DNA of 64,000 nucleotides from Edwardsiella tarda ATCC 15947 = NBRC 105688 (GCF_003113495.2 NZ_CP084506.1:3534001-3598000); one strand, 5' to 3'; counted from the stretch's first letter, positions 31,176-45,701 are shown. A program made the numbers and translations. The notes: a model not told the origin generated them from the sequence alone.

Positions 31176-32162
31176 TCAATACATTGGGGTCAATTTCAGC
31201 GGGGCAGCCTGTAATAGACCCAACTGCTGATGAAAGGTCTGGATCTGACTGTGCCAAAACTGGCGATCCGCCATCCAGGGGAAACTACGAGGAAAAGCCG
31301 GATCCTGCCAACGGCGACATACCCATGCGAGATAATGAATCATACGCATGGCACGCAATGGCTCGATCAGCGCTAACTCCCGAACATCAAAATCGCTGAA
31401 CTCGGTGTAGGCCTCCAACACGATATCCAACTGTAATCGTTTCTCTGCTTCATCGCCGTTAAGCAACATCCACAGATCCTGGATCGCCGGACCATTGCGG
31501 GCATCATCCAGATCGACAAAGAGCGGACCATCCCGCCACAGAATATTGCCGGGATGGCAATCACCATGCAAACGTAACAATGAGTAATCATCCCGCCATA
31601 GCACCACCAAGGCACCGATCAATGCATCCAACGTTGCGAGGAGACTCTCACGTAGATCATCGGGGACCAGAGGCGAGTGCGCCAATTCAGCACGAGGCTG
31701 GTAGACATATTCATCCAACCCCATCGTAGGGCGCTCCCTGAAACGCTGACAGCGGCCGACCTGGTGGATTCGCCCTAGATAACGACCGACCCACTCCAGC
31801 TGATCGAGGTTATCTACCTCATACTGACGCCCGCCAAGGCTAGGAAAGACAGCAAAGGCATAACCCTGATAATGATGTAACGTTGCACCCTGTAGGCGAA
31901 GTGGCGCCGCCAACGGGATCTCCGCCTGCACGAGCTCCGCCGCAAAGGCATGCTCCTCGGCAATCTGAGCATCGCTCCAACGCTCCGGGCGGTAAAACTT
32001 CACCACATAGCGCTGCCGCTCCTCGTCCATCAACTGATAGACGCGATTTTCATAGCTATTGAGTTCGCTAAGCCCAGAGTCGACGCGGATCCCACACTGT
32101 GCTAAACCCTCCAATATCAAATCAGGGGTTAGCGTCTGGAAGTTAAAGGCCGATGTCGTCAT
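31176..32162 (-). CDS. srkA: stress response kinase SrkA (RdoA/YihE)
   Basis: Cytoplasmic protein kinase of the choline-kinase/HipA-like fold linked to Cpx-dependent survival in E. coli. 328 aa, full length. Seen: the catalytic loop LHGDCHPGNILW with the Asp, and the DFG-equivalent FVDLDDARNGP. Lies between yihD (4-bp gap) and dsbA, so yihD-srkA-dsbA is one transcription unit. Confidence 0.95.
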   Translation of the reverse strand: MTTSAFNFQTLTPDLILEGLAQCGIRVDSGLSELNSYENRVYQLMDEERQRYVVKFYRPERWSDAQIAEEHAFAAELVQAEIPLAAPLRLQGATLHHYQGYAFAVFPSLGGRQYEVDNLDQLEWVGRYLGRIHQVGRCQRFRERPTMGLDEYVYQPRAELAHSPLVPDDLRESLLATLDALIGALVVLWRDDYSLLRLHGDCHPGNILWRDGPLFVDLDDARNGPAIQDLWMLLNGDEAEKRLQLDIVLEAYTEFSDFDVRELALIEPLRAMRMIHYLAWVCRRWQDPAFPRSFPWMADRQFWHSQIQTFHQQLGLLQAAPLKLTPMY

Positions 32163-32166
32163 GAGA

Positions 32167-32436
32167 TTAATCTTTAATCACACCGCGTGCACGCAGCAGC
32201 GCCGTTTTAAAGTCTTCCTCATAATCTTTCTGTAATCCTGGGATCACCGCGCTCTTCTCACTACCGCGCATCTTGAGGTGATAAATGAGGATATCGTCGG
32301 TTAAATCGGCTAAGGCTCCCTCATACCCCGCCTCATTAGCTAGTTGCTGCAGAAACTGGATGAGATTCAGATCCGGCTCCTGTTGCCAGGCCGGATGGAT
32401 CAACTCAATCAATTCGTTAACGCGATGACATTTCAT
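32167..32436 (-). CDS. yihD: conserved protein YihD (DUF1040)
   Basis: 89 aa, soluble and helical, beginning [18 protein letters not shown]; matches E. coli YihD across its length. No known function. First gene of yihD-srkA-dsbA; divergent from mobA. Confidence 0.92.
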   Translation of the reverse strand: MKCHRVNELIELIHPAWQQEPDLNLIQFLQQLANEAGYEGALADLTDDILIYHLKMRGSEKSAVIPGLQKDYEEDFKTALLRARGVIKD

Positions 32437-32606
32437 GGAGTACCTTCTCTTTTATCTTTACTAAGCCGCTAAAACTAGCAATCCTAATTTAACAAAGATA
32501 GCCGTTTACCGTATAACACTCACTATTTACAAACTATTACATCGATGACTATATGGATGACCCTAATCAGGTGATCGCTAACCATAATCCGAGGAGCACG
32601 CTCATT

Positions 32607-33191
32607 ATGCAGGATATTGAAGGCGTTATTCTGGCTGGAGGGCGCGCAACCCGCATGCAAGGCAAAGATAAAGGATTAGTCACCTTACATGGACTCCCGT
32701 TATACCAATGGGTACTTCAGCGTCTAGCGCCACAAGTATGTCGAGTCGTCATCAGCGCGAACCGTAACCAGGGGGTTTACCAACAAAGTGGCTGTAAGGT
32801 TATCGGTGATAGTCTACCTGACTTTCCTGGTCCACTCGCCGGTGTTGCCGCCGGATTAGCGCAATGTCAAAGCGAGTGGCTTATCACTGTTCCTTGTGAT
32901 TCCCCTTTCATTCCTCACGATCTGGTCGATATCCTGTGGCAGGGTAAAGGCGATGCTCATGTAGCCTATATCGACGACGGCGAACACAGCCATCCAACAT
33001 TAGCGCTCTGGCATCGCGACATCTTGCCCGCCCTCGAGCAATTCCTACAACAGGGTGACCGCAAGTTGATGTTATTCATGGCACAGGTACACGCTCAGGC
33101 CGTTCACGATCCGCGATGTGCAAATTTTATCAATATCAACAGCCTGCAAGAGTGTCAGCAGGCTCAGCAACAGGAACCGAGACTATCGTGA
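32607..33191 (+). CDS. mobA: molybdenum cofactor guanylyltransferase MobA
   Basis: Adds GMP to molybdopterin to make the MGD cofactor of nitrate, formate and DMSO enzymes. 194 aa from the ATG at 32607, preceded by GAGGAG. The nucleotide-binding signature LAGGRATRMQGKDKG at the N terminus and the PCDSPF metal-site motif are clear. Its TGA overlaps the GTG start of mobB. Confidence 0.94.
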   Translation: MQDIEGVILAGGRATRMQGKDKGLVTLHGLPLYQWVLQRLAPQVCRVVISANRNQGVYQQSGCKVIGDSLPDFPGPLAGVAAGLAQCQSEWLITVPCDSPFIPHDLVDILWQGKGDAHVAYIDDGEHSHPTLALWHRDILPALEQFLQQGDRKLMLFMAQVHAQAVHDPRCANFININSLQECQQAQQQEPRLS

Positions 33192-33715
33192 ATACGCCTC
33201 CTCTACTGGGTATTGCCGCCTACAGCGGCACAGGAAAAACGACGTTACTCAAAAAACTCATCCCTTGTCTAAACACGCGTGGCATCCGTATCGCACTGAT
33301 CAAACATACTCACCACGATATGGATGTTGATACGCCGGGTAAAGACAGCTATGAATTGCGTAAGGCGGGCGCCGAGCAAACCCTAGTGGCCAGCGATTTA
33401 CGTTGGGCCCTGATGACAGAGACCCCCGAACAATCCCCCCTCGATTTGCGCTTTCTCGCCTCGCGTATTGATGCCGCCCGCTGCGATCTTATTTTAGTGG
33501 AGGGATTTAAGCATGAAACTATCGCTAAGATTGCACTCTATCGGCAAACGGTAGGGAAGCCCTTCGCCGGTTTACTCGATGAGCATGTCATCGCTTTAGC
33601 CAGTGACCATCCCCATCCCTGCCATGTACCTCTGCTCAATATCAACCACGTCGAGGAGATCGCCGACTTCGTACAGAATTGGTTGCAAGCTCAAAAGAGT
33701 AGCAAAAGAAAATAA
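33188..33715 (+). CDS. mobB: molybdopterin-guanine dinucleotide biosynthesis adaptor MobB
   Basis: GTP-binding partner of MobA, accessory for MGD formation. 175 aa. Starts at GTG 33188, sharing the 4-bp GTGA overlap with the mobA stop, which implies translational coupling. P-loop AAYSGTGKTTLLKKL near residue 10 and the conserved block KHTHHDMDVDTPGKDSYELRKAGA. Convergent with the rRNA operon, from which it is separated by a bidirectional terminator. Confidence 0.94.
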   Translation: MNTPPLLGIAAYSGTGKTTLLKKLIPCLNTRGIRIALIKHTHHDMDVDTPGKDSYELRKAGAEQTLVASDLRWALMTETPEQSPLDLRFLASRIDAARCDLILVEGFKHETIAKIALYRQTVGKPFAGLLDEHVIALASDHPHPCHVPLLNINHVEEIADFVQNWLQAQKSSKRK

Positions 33716-33792
33716 ATCCGTCGGTGCGGGAGGATAACTCCCCATCGATATCGAATCATACATAAAGAGGTGCAGGATGATTGGCGTTAAAC

Positions 33793-33825
33793 GCAAAAAA
33801 GCCGCTCATTGAGCGGCTTTTTTGC
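33793..33825. terminator. bidirectional terminator ending the rRNA operon and mobB
   Basis: GCAAAAAAGCCGCTC-ATT-GAGCGGCTTTTTTGC: a perfect 15-bp stem with A6 and T6 tracts on the two sides, 9 bp from the distal 5S gene. Confidence 0.92.
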
Positions 33826-33833
33826 TTTATTTA

Positions 33834-33953
33834 ATGCTTGGCAGTTCCCTACTCTCGCATGGGGAGACCCCACACTACCATCGGCGCTACGGCGTTTCAC
33901 TTCTGAGTTCGGCATGGGGTCAGGTGGGACCACCGCGCTATCGCCGCCAAGCA
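33834..33953 (-). rRNA. rrf: 5S rRNA, distal copy
   Basis: 120 nt, identical to the proximal 5S gene 240 bp away except for two bases that form one pair of helix I (C4-G116 becomes U4-A116), a compensatory change. Last gene of the operon before the terminator. Confidence 0.96.
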
Positions 33954-33985
33954 AATTCTGTTTGCCAAACTAAACCCCGAAAAAG

Positions 33986-34061
33986 TGGTGCTGATACCCA
34001 GAATCGAACTGGGGACCTCACCCTTACCAAGGGTGCGCTCTACCGACTGAGCCATATCAGC
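33986..34061 (-). tRNA. thrV: tRNA-Thr (GGT)
   Basis: 76-nt cloverleaf between the two 5S genes with encoded CCA. Anticodon loop CTTGGTAA gives GGU, reading ACC and ACU. Sequence is that of E. coli thrV, and the 5S-tRNA-Thr-5S arrangement is that of E. coli rrnD. Confidence 0.97.
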
Positions 34062-34073
34062 ACGCTAAATTTG

Positions 34074-34193
34074 ATGCCTGGCAGTTCCCTACTCTCGCAT
34101 GGGGAGACCCCACACTACCATCGGCGCTACGGCGTTTCACTTCTGAGTTCGGCATGGGGTCAGGTGGGACCACCGCGCTATCGCCGCCAGGCA
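34074..34193 (-). rRNA. rrf: 5S rRNA, proximal copy
   Basis: 120 nt, begins TGCCTGGCGGC and ends GCCAGGCAT, the normal enterobacterial 5S ends. Follows 23S by about 90 bp. The repeat with the distal copy continues a few bases outside the gene (GCAAATTCTGTTT on the plus strand). Confidence 0.97.
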
Positions 34194-34280
34194 AATTCTG
34201 TTTCACCAACCGCCATTCAGGCCATTGGTTCCAATCTTGAACAAGCTAAATTCGTCTCTCTAAAACACCTTCGGTGTTGT

Positions 34281-37188
<2,908 letters not shown>

Positions 37189-37294
37189 TCACAACCCGAA
37201 GGTGTTTCACTTCGTGCTGTAAGCATTTGAGAGACTCTCGAATCACTTTATTAAAAGCAATTCGATTGTTTTCGAATTTTCAGCTTGTTCCAGA

Positions 37295-37307
37295 TTGTTA
37301 AAGAGCA
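37295..37307 (-). promoter_or_regulatory. boxA antitermination element before 23S
   Basis: TGCTCTTTAACAA on the minus strand, identical to the boxA ahead of 16S. Recruits NusB-S10 for rRNA antitermination. The remaining 100 bp of the tRNA-Ala to 23S spacer form the processing stem of 23S. Confidence 0.85.
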
Positions 37308-37350
37308 AAATATTTCACAACATGCTGATTTCTCAGTATGTTCTGAAATA

Positions 37351-37426
37351 TGGTGGAGCTATGCGGGATCGAACCGCAGACCTCCTGCGTGCAAAGCAGG
37401 CGCTCTCCCAGCTGAGCTATAGCCCC
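37351..37426 (-). tRNA. alaT: tRNA-Ala (TGC)
   Basis: 76 nt with encoded CCA; anticodon in CTTTGCACG is UGC. In the 16S-23S spacer after tRNA-Ile. Confidence 0.98.
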
Positions 37427-37480
37427 ATGACTTTACTGCCGATACCTTATTACCCGCTCCGCTTCACCCAGGAAGGGAGT

Positions 37481-37557
<77 letters not shown>

Positions 37558-37630
37558 GCATAAGGTATTTGCTCGTTGACATTTACCAGACAATCTGTGT
37601 GAGCACTACACAATACTTCGTATTTTCAGG

Positions 37631-39174
<1,544 letters not shown>

Positions 39175-39314
39175 AAAGCTTGATGCTCAAAGAAATTAAA
39201 CTGTTTATTCGTAATGAATTAACTGCTGTCACTCTTCAAGACTTTAAATATTTTGGCATTCCGAGGAATGCTTAATACGAATCTTGCGAGTGCCCACACA
39301 GATTGTCTGATAAT

Positions 39315-39327
39315 TTGTTAAAGAGCA
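39315..39327 (-). promoter_or_regulatory. boxA of the rRNA leader
   Basis: TGCTCTTTAACAA on the minus strand about 140 nt before 16S; target of the NusA/NusB/S10/SuhB antitermination complex. Followed on the RNA strand by TTATCAGACAATCTGTGTGGGCAC, a leader block also seen in E. coli rrn operons. Confidence 0.88.
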
Positions 39328-39362
39328 TCGCCGCGAGAACTCGTTAAGTTGTCGTCGGCGTG

Positions 39363-39398
39363 GGCTGCGTATATTACGCTTTTCGCCCGCAGAGTCAA
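39363..39398 (-). promoter_or_regulatory. rRNA promoter P2
   Basis: TTGACT (39393-39398) and TAATAT (39371-39376) with 16-bp spacing, preceded by GCAAAAATAAATGC, which is identical to the sequence before E. coli rrnB P2. Confidence 0.88.
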
Positions 39399-39460
39399 GC
39401 ATTTATTTTTGCTTTCTCTGCCTGACTGGGCGACGTTGTTGTCGTTGTTCCCGGTCAGTG

Positions 39461-39495
39461 GTGGCGCATTATAGGGACTTCTCGCGAGGTGACAA
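39461..39495 (-). promoter_or_regulatory. rRNA promoter P1 with UP element
   Basis: TTGTCA (39490-39495) and TATAAT (39468-39473) with 16-bp spacing and the GC-rich GCGCCACC discriminator that makes rRNA promoters sensitive to ppGpp and initiating NTP. An A/T-rich UP element (TTTTTTTAAAATTAAG on the minus strand) lies directly upstream. Closely matches E. coli rrn P1 sequences. Confidence 0.9.
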
Positions 39496-39663
39496 GTCTT
39501 AATTTTAAAAAAATGTGCGACTGTCTTCATTTTCACCAATCAGCACAAAAAAGCATAAGCCGTGGCCTATTTTTATCCAACAATGCAGCGTAGCCCCCCT
39601 TTTGTAGGATAAAATGAACAAGAGTATCTATTGATATACGTATCCGATTAGGACTGATTAGCC

Positions 39664-40356
39664 ATGCAACTTAATGCTCAACAACAAGCCGCCCAGCGCA
39701 ATCTCTCCTATCTTCTCGCCGAGAAGATAGGCCAGCGGATCCTGTCCGGCGAATATCAGGCCGGCAGCATACTACCGGGTGAACTCGAACTGGGAGAGAT
39801 CTATGGCGTCAGCCGGACAGCGGTGCGTGAAGCAGTCAAAATGCTGGCCGCTAAAGGAATGCTGCTCCCTCGCCCTCGCATCGGCACGCGCGTGATGCCG
39901 AGTAACAGTTGGAACTTCCTCGATCAGGAATTGTTGACCTGGTGGCTTACCCGCGAAAACTTCGAACACGTTAAAGAGCACTTCCTAGTACTGCGTAATG
40001 CACTTGAGCCACAAGCCTGCCTGCTGACGGCGATGCATGCCAGCGGTACTCAGAAAGCCGCCATTAATGATTTAATGCGAGAGATGCGTGAACTGAATAG
40101 CCATTTTGATCGCGAACGCTGGATCCGGGTCGATGTACAATTCCACCAGCAGATCTATCAAGCGAGCGCCAACCCGTTCCTAACGTCGTTCTCGAACTTG
40201 TTTAACTCGGTCTATCAGAGCTACTTCCGTTCGGTAACCGGTAATGAGGTCGTTAAGCTAGAGCAACACCAGGCGATCGTCGATGCCATCCTGGCCAGCG
40301 ATGCACAGGGTGCCTATACGGCCTGTCAGGATCTATTGGGGATAGACGGAGCCTAA
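39664..40356 (+). CDS. yieP: GntR/FadR-family transcriptional regulator YieP
   Basis: 230 aa. N-terminal winged helix (residues 15-80; ELELGEIYGVSRTAVREAVKMLAAKGM is the helix-turn-helix) and an all-helical FCD effector domain (95-220). Strongly similar to E. coli YieP. E. coli YieP acts on fatty-acid and stress genes according to recent reports; the effector here is unknown. 18 bp ahead of hsrA, so co-transcribed. Its 5' side faces the rRNA promoters, as beside E. coli rrnC. Confidence 0.93.
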   Translation: MQLNAQQQAAQRNLSYLLAEKIGQRILSGEYQAGSILPGELELGEIYGVSRTAVREAVKMLAAKGMLLPRPRIGTRVMPSNSWNFLDQELLTWWLTRENFEHVKEHFLVLRNALEPQACLLTAMHASGTQKAAINDLMREMRELNSHFDRERWIRVDVQFHQQIYQASANPFLTSFSNLFNSVYQSYFRSVTGNEVVKLEQHQAIVDAILASDAQGAYTACQDLLGIDGA

Positions 40357-40374
40357 ACACACGACGGAAAACCT

Positions 40375-41796
40375 ATGACCAAGACCGCCCGGAGTATGGC
40401 CGGCCTGCCCTGGATTGCGGCAATGGCTTTTTTCATGCAGGCGCTGGATGCCACCATCCTGAATACCGCGCTGCCCGCCATCGCCCGTAGTCTGGAGCGC
40501 TCCCCGCTGGTAATGCAATCCGCCATTATTAGCTATACTCTGACGGTCGCCATGTTAATCCCAATCAGCGGCTGGATAGCCGACCGTTTGGGCACGCGGC
40601 GTGTCTTTATCGCCGCCGTCTCGCTGTTCTCCTTCGGCTCGTTGCTCTGCGCCCTCTCCGGCTCGTTGGAGATGCTGGTTGCATCCCGCATCCTGCAAGG
40701 CGTCGGGGGTGCAATGATGATGCCAGTAGCGCGTTTAGCTTTACTCCGCGCCTACCCACGCGATGAACTGCTGCCGGTGCTCAACTTCATCAGCCTACCG
40801 GGGTTGGTCGGCCCGGTTCTCGGTCCGCTGCTCGGCGGTTGGTTAGTCACCTATGCCACCTGGCACTGGATTTTCTTGATCAACCTCCCGATCGGTATCA
40901 TCGGTATTCTCTACGCGCTGCGTTATATGCCCGATTTCACGGCACCAACGCGCGGCTTCGATATACGTGGCTTTATCTTGTTTGGCCTCGGCTTGGTCCT
41001 TTTATCGTGTGGTATGGAGCTCTTCGGTGAACGTGTCCTGCCTCAGCTCTATGCCTGGGGAGGTGTCGCGGCGGGCTTAGCCTCACTGCTACTCTATATT
41101 ATCCATGCCCAGCGCCATCCCCACCCCTTGATCGCCCTGCCACTGTTCCGTACCCATACGTTTTCGGTCGGTATCCTCGGCAATATCGCCTCTCGACTGG
41201 GCACCGGTTGCATCCCATTCTTGATGCCGTTAATGCTACAAGTCGGTTTCGGTTATAGTGCGATCATCGCCGGATGCATGATGGCCCCGACGGCACTCGG
41301 ATCGATGCTGGGTAAATCATTGGTCACGGGGGTTCTTCACCGTCTGGGATACCGGAATACGCTGGTTGGCGTCACGTTGGTTATCGGGCTAATGATCGCC
41401 CTGTTTGCGCTCCAGACGGCCGACCGCCCACTGTGGCAATTAATCCTACCGCTATTCCTGTTAGGTATGTTTATGTCGACCCAGTTTACTGCGATGAACA
41501 CTATCACCCTGGGCGATTTAGATGACCACAACGCCAGCTCCGGTAACAGCGTACTCGCCGTCACACAACAACTCTCCATCAGTTTCGGCGTTGCGGTCAG
41601 TGCCGCGGTACTCCGCTTCTATGACACCCAGGTGAGTGGTTCACTGGTCGATCACTTCCACTATACTTTCATCACCATGGGTGGCGTGACACTACTATCA
41701 GCGGGGGTCTTCGTGTTACTCCGTCGTACCGATGGCGATCATCTCCTCAAGGGGCGTCGTGTCATGCCGCAAGCGAGCAAGCCTTCTCAACACTGA
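40375..41796 (+). CDS. hsrA: MFS transporter HsrA (DHA2 family)
   Basis: 473 aa, about 14 transmembrane segments, inner membrane. DHA2 motifs: [14 protein letters not shown] (helix 1), [11 protein letters not shown] (motif A), and [16 protein letters not shown] (motif C). Matches E. coli HsrA, described as a possible homocysteine or drug exporter; substrate uncertain. Ends 10 bp inside rbsR, which is transcribed in the opposite direction. Confidence 0.92.
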   Translation: MTKTARSMAGLPWIAAMAFFMQALDATILNTALPAIARSLERSPLVMQSAIISYTLTVAMLIPISGWIADRLGTRRVFIAAVSLFSFGSLLCALSGSLEMLVASRILQGVGGAMMMPVARLALLRAYPRDELLPVLNFISLPGLVGPVLGPLLGGWLVTYATWHWIFLINLPIGIIGILYALRYMPDFTAPTRGFDIRGFILFGLGLVLLSCGMELFGERVLPQLYAWGGVAAGLASLLLYIIHAQRHPHPLIALPLFRTHTFSVGILGNIASRLGTGCIPFLMPLMLQVGFGYSAIIAGCMMAPTALGSMLGKSLVTGVLHRLGYRNTLVGVTLVIGLMIALFALQTADRPLWQLILPLFLLGMFMSTQFTAMNTITLGDLDDHNASSGNSVLAVTQQLSISFGVAVSAAVLRFYDTQVSGSLVDHFHYTFITMGGVTLLSAGVFVLLRRTDGDHLLKGRRVMPQASKPSQH

Positions 41797-42794
41797 CAAA
41801 TACCGACAGAGCCGCGAGCGACCAGTTGAGGCGTCAGAACCAAGGTTTGTGGCTCCATCGTAGGATGGCGTAAGCGATACACCAAGGTGTCGACAGCCAA
41901 CTCACCAAGCTCATCCTTAGGCTGATGGATAGTAGTCAGCGGCGGCGCCATATAACGCGCCAGTTCGATGTCGTCATAGCCGACGACGGCAATGTCTTCA
42001 CCCACGCGTAACCCCGCCTCAAATAGCACCTGATAGACGCCGACAGCCATGGCATCATTACCGGTAAATAACGCATGAGGCGGTTGTGCTAAGGCCAATA
42101 ATTGCCGCATAGCCTGAACGCCACCGGCAAACTCGAAATCGCCAAACAGGATATACGATTCAGGAACAGGCAGGCCAGCCTGTGCCATTTCATGCAGGAA
42201 GCCCTCCAATCGCTGGCGCGATGGTGTCTTATCCTTAGGCCCTGCCAGACAGGCGATTCGAGTATATCCCCGCTCAATCAGATGGCGTGTCGCGATCTGG
42301 CCACCGAGGAAGGAGTTATCTTGAATGACATCGTTTGGTCCATCGAATAGCGCCCAATCCATCATTACCGTCGGCATCGCCGGGTAACGGGCGATCATCT
42401 CCTGTGGGGGGCGGAAATTCTCGGTACACATCATCAACAGACCATCGACCCGCTTCTGTAATAATGTCTCCATGCTCTGGCTCATCCGCGCCGGATCGCC
42501 TTCGGTGTTACACAGGATCAGGCTGTAGCCGCGCTCATAACAACTACGCTCGACACCACGGACGACCTCAGCAAAGAAGGGGTTGTTGCTGGTCGTCACT
42601 AACATACCGATGGTGTGGGTTTGGTTCATCTTCAGGCTGCGCGCCAGCGCTGAAGGGGCATAATTCAGTTGCTGTACCGCCGCCTGCACCCGCTGACGTA
42701 CACTCTCACTCACGAAGCGATTGTTATTGATCACATGGGATACGGTCGAGGTGGAGACGCCCGCTAAGCGAGCGACATCCTTCATAGTTGCCAC
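41787..42794 (-). CDS. rbsR: ribose operon repressor RbsR
   Basis: LacI-family repressor, 335 aa. N-terminal helix-turn-helix [25 protein letters not shown] and hinge, followed by a periplasmic-binding-protein-like sugar domain with ribose as expected inducer. Last gene of rbsDACBKR, 6 bp after rbsK. Its C terminus overlaps the end of hsrA by 10 bp, tail to tail. Expected to bind the CGAAACGTTTCG palindromes before rbsD. Confidence 0.95.
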   Translation of the reverse strand: MATMKDVARLAGVSTSTVSHVINNNRFVSESVRQRVQAAVQQLNYAPSALARSLKMNQTHTIGMLVTTSNNPFFAEVVRGVERSCYERGYSLILCNTEGDPARMSQSMETLLQKRVDGLLMMCTENFRPPQEMIARYPAMPTVMMDWALFDGPNDVIQDNSFLGGQIATRHLIERGYTRIACLAGPKDKTPSRQRLEGFLHEMAQAGLPVPESYILFGDFEFAGGVQAMRQLLALAQPPHALFTGNDAMAVGVYQVLFEAGLRVGEDIAVVGYDDIELARYMAPPLTTIHQPKDELGELAVDTLVYRLRHPTMEPQTLVLTPQLVARGSVGICQC

Positions 42795-42800
42795 GTACGC

Positions 42801-43730
42801 TTACTCCTGATGGGCCTGCAAGAATGCATCGATCTCCCTGCGCCAGGGTACGGAGGGTTGCGCGCCTTCACGCGTCACCGCGATAGCGGCGGCCGCATGC
42901 GCGAAGCGTACTGCGTCAGATAAGGGATTCCCCTCCAACAAGGCGGTCAACAACGCACCATTAAAGGTATCGCCAGCGGCGATGGTATCGATAGCCTCTA
43001 CCCGGAAGCCGGGAATAATGCCCCCTAGCCCCTCCTGACTGACCCACACGCCACGACTGCCGAGGGTAATCATCACGGTAGCGATCCCCTTACCATGCAA
43101 TACTGCGGCGGCCTGGCGGGCACTCTCATCATCGTGCACTTGAATGCCGGTCAGACATTCTGCCTCGGTTTCATTAGGCGTGATCACATCGATATGATGT
43201 AACAACGCCTCTGGGAGCTCCCGCGCCGGGGCCGGGTTGAGGATCACCTTGGTGTTATGGGCTCGCGCCAGCTTCGCCGCCGCCAATACCGTCTCGATGG
43301 GGGATTCCAACTGCATCAGTAAGGCGTCTGCCTGCGTCACCAACGCCTGATAGCGCGCCAGATACTGCGGCGTCAGGGCCGCGTTAGCACCCGCATGGAT
43401 GCCAATAACATTCTCACCGTCCTGGTTAACAAAGATCAGCGCCACGCCGGTGCTCTCTCCCGCCACGGCCTCAACGGCAGCGATATTCACGCCATCGCTG
43501 ACCAACTGGCTGCGGATCCGTTCACCGATATCATCGGCGCCCACACAGGCAATGAAGGCGACATCGGCACCGCTACGTCCGGCAGCAACCGCCTGGTTGG
43601 CTCCCTTACCACCGAATGCTACTTGATACCCCTTGCCTGTTAGGGTCTCCCCCGGGCGGGGAAAGTGTTCAACCTTAAGGATATGATCAGCATTGATGCT
43701 GCCTAATACGACCAGTTTGCCTGTTTGCAT
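42801..43730 (-). CDS. rbsK: ribokinase
   Basis: Phosphorylates ribose to ribose-5-phosphate. 309 aa, PfkB fold. Signatures: GSINADHILKVEHFPRPGET and GGKGANQAVAAGRSG at the N terminus, and DTIAAGDTFNGAL near residue 252 with the catalytic Asp. Placed between rbsB and rbsR; 73 bp separate it from rbsB, with a hairpin in the gap. Confidence 0.96.
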   Translation of the reverse strand: MQTGKLVVLGSINADHILKVEHFPRPGETLTGKGYQVAFGGKGANQAVAAGRSGADVAFIACVGADDIGERIRSQLVSDGVNIAAVEAVAGESTGVALIFVNQDGENVIGIHAGANAALTPQYLARYQALVTQADALLMQLESPIETVLAAAKLARAHNTKVILNPAPARELPEALLHHIDVITPNETEAECLTGIQVHDDESARQAAAVLHGKGIATVMITLGSRGVWVSQEGLGGIIPGFRVEAIDTIAAGDTFNGALLTALLEGNPLSDAVRFAHAAAAIAVTREGAQPSVPWRREIDAFLQAHQE

Positions 43731-43751
43731 ACTCTGTATTCCTACTTATCT

Positions 43752-43777
43752 ACCGCCGCCGCTTCACCGACGGCGGT
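43752..43777 (-). other. intercistronic hairpin after rbsB
   Basis: ACCGCCG / CGGCGGT arms with a 12-nt loop in the rbsB-rbsK gap. Hairpins after genes for binding proteins commonly protect the highly expressed upstream message; that role is inferred. Confidence 0.5.
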
Positions 43778-43803
43778 ACTGCCCAGATCTTATCCGCGGC
43801 GTA

Positions 43804-44691
43804 TTACTTGGTCACCAGCTTCAGCTCAACGGGAATATTAGCCGGGACTTTCTCCCCTTTGATCACCTTATCGGCGGTTTCTACGCCAATGACGCCGATC
43901 TGCTCCGGCTGCTGTGCCACCGTGGCACCCAGCTTACCACTCTGTACCGCTTTTTCGCCGTCTTGCGTGCCATCGAAGCCGACGACCAAGACATCGTTAC
44001 GCCCTGCCGTTTGCAAAGCACGCAGGGCGCCCAAGGCCATCTCATCGTTCTGCGCGAAGACGGCCTGTACCTGCGGGTGAGCGGTAAGCAAATTCTGCAT
44101 GACGTTCAATCCTTTGGTACGATCGAAGTCGGCTGGCTGACTGGCCAAGACGTCAAACTTATGGGCAGCGACAGCCTGCTTAAAGCCCTCGCCCCGCTCA
44201 CGTGCTGCGGAGGTTCCCGCGATCCCTTCCAACTGGATCACCTTAGCGCCGGCCCCCAGTTTCTGGGCGATAAAATCACCAGCCAGCTTACCGCCCGCGA
44301 CGTTGTCGGAGGCGATATGACTAACGACCTGACCTTGACTGGCAGCACGGTCCAAGGTGATCACCGGAATGTTGGCCTGATTCGCCATTTTTACCGCATT
44401 ACCGACCGCATCGGAATCGGTCGGGTTAATCAACATCAGTTTCGCGCCGCGCACCGTCAAGTCCTGCACGTTCGCCAACTCTTTAGCCGGATTATTCTGG
44501 GAGTCTAAGACCACTAGCTTGTAGCCCAGTTTATTCGCTTCCTTCTGTGCCCCATCTTTCATCGAAACAAAGAAGGGGTTATTCAGGGTAGATACCACCA
44601 AGGCGATCGTATCCTGCGCCAGGGCGTTAGCACTGAGAGAGGCGCTCAGCGCCGCGGCAGAGATCAGGGTTGCCAGTTTTTTCATGTTCAT
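43804..44691 (-). CDS. rbsB: ribose ABC transporter, periplasmic binding protein
   Basis: 295 aa with a signal peptide (about 25 residues, ending SANALA before QDTIALV). Mature part is a class I sugar-binding protein: [31 protein letters not shown] and [11 protein letters not shown] are in the ribose-binding cleft. Delivers ribose to RbsAC and, in E. coli, to the Trg chemoreceptor. 23 bp after rbsC. Confidence 0.97.
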   Translation of the reverse strand: MNMKKLATLISAAALSASLSANALAQDTIALVVSTLNNPFFVSMKDGAQKEANKLGYKLVVLDSQNNPAKELANVQDLTVRGAKLMLINPTDSDAVGNAVKMANQANIPVITLDRAASQGQVVSHIASDNVAGGKLAGDFIAQKLGAGAKVIQLEGIAGTSAARERGEGFKQAVAAHKFDVLASQPADFDRTKGLNVMQNLLTAHPQVQAVFAQNDEMALGALRALQTAGRNDVLVVGFDGTQDGEKAVQSGKLGATVAQQPEQIGVIGVETADKVIKGEKVPANIPVELKLVTK

Positions 44692-44714
44692 CTCATCGAT
44701 TCCTGTAGGTAAGG

Positions 44715-45695
44715 TTATTTATTGCTTTTGTTGTCTACCAAAACCGCCAACAGAATCACCGCAGCCTTGACGATCATTTGGTAGTAGGAGGAGACACCGA
44801 GTAAGTTTAATCCGTTATTCAAGAAGCCCAAGATCAAGGCACCGATCAGTGTTCCCATGATCCGCCCCTTGCCACCCGCTAAGCTAGTTCCACCCAACAC
44901 CACTGCCGCGATGGCATCCAGCTCATAACCAGTCCCGGCGGTCGGCTGTGCCGAGGAGAGACGAGCCACTTCAATCACGCCAGCCAAGGCCGATAACAGG
45001 CCGCATAAGGCATAAACCACAATCTTGACGCGATCGACATTGATACCCGATAAACGGGTCGCGGCTTCATTTCCCCCCAGCGCGTAGATATAACGCCCTA
45101 AACGCGTGTGGTGCAGCATGTACCAAGCCAGCGCAAATACGATAATCATCAGCCAGATCGGCGTCGGCATCCCCAATGGACGACCGATACCGAACCAACC
45201 AAAGAGGTCCGCCTGCGCCGAGAAACCAGTATTGACCGGGCTTCCATCGGTATACACCATGGTGACCCCGCGCAGCAGTAGCATCATCACCAGGGTCGCG
45301 ATAAAGGCTTGCACCTTCCCTTTCGCCACAATGATACCGGTACACCCACCGATCGCCGCCCCCAACGCCAGCGCCGCACCGACGGCCAGTAACGCATTGA
45401 CATCCAAACCGACGATGGACGCCGCCACCGCACCGGTCAAGGCCAACAACGAACCAACGGATAGATCGATGCCAGAGGTCAGGATCACGAGCGTCATACC
45501 AACGGCCATGATGGCATTGACGGAGGTCTGTTGCAGAATGTTGAACAGGTTATTCAAGGTGAAAAAATTGGGGCTCATGGAGGAGACCACCGCGATCAGC
45601 ACCAATAAGGCGATCAGCGACTTCTGCTCCACCAGCCAGGTTTTGAGCCGGGCTTTGCTGAATCCGCCCTGATTGACTGAGACTTGGTTATTCAT
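44715..45695 (-). CDS. rbsC: ribose ABC transporter, permease
   Basis: Inner-membrane channel of the ribose importer, 326 aa with about 8-10 hydrophobic segments. Family blocks [18 protein letters not shown] and the cytoplasmic loop [18 protein letters not shown] (EAA-like contact with RbsA) are present. 6 bp downstream of rbsA. Confidence 0.96.
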   Translation of the reverse strand: MNNQVSVNQGGFSKARLKTWLVEQKSLIALLVLIAVVSSMSPNFFTLNNLFNILQQTSVNAIMAVGMTLVILTSGIDLSVGSLLALTGAVAASIVGLDVNALLAVGAALALGAAIGGCTGIIVAKGKVQAFIATLVMMLLLRGVTMVYTDGSPVNTGFSAQADLFGWFGIGRPLGMPTPIWLMIIVFALAWYMLHHTRLGRYIYALGGNEAATRLSGINVDRVKIVVYALCGLLSALAGVIEVARLSSAQPTAGTGYELDAIAAVVLGGTSLAGGKGRIMGTLIGALILGFLNNGLNLLGVSSYYQMIVKAAVILLAVLVDNKSNK

Positions 45696-45701
45696 CGGGG
45701 A

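Noticed and set aside
33116..33187. Longer MobB starting inside mobA
   Set aside because: The GTG at 33188 gives the family-length protein and the usual stop-start overlap; the upstream codons only mirror mobA.
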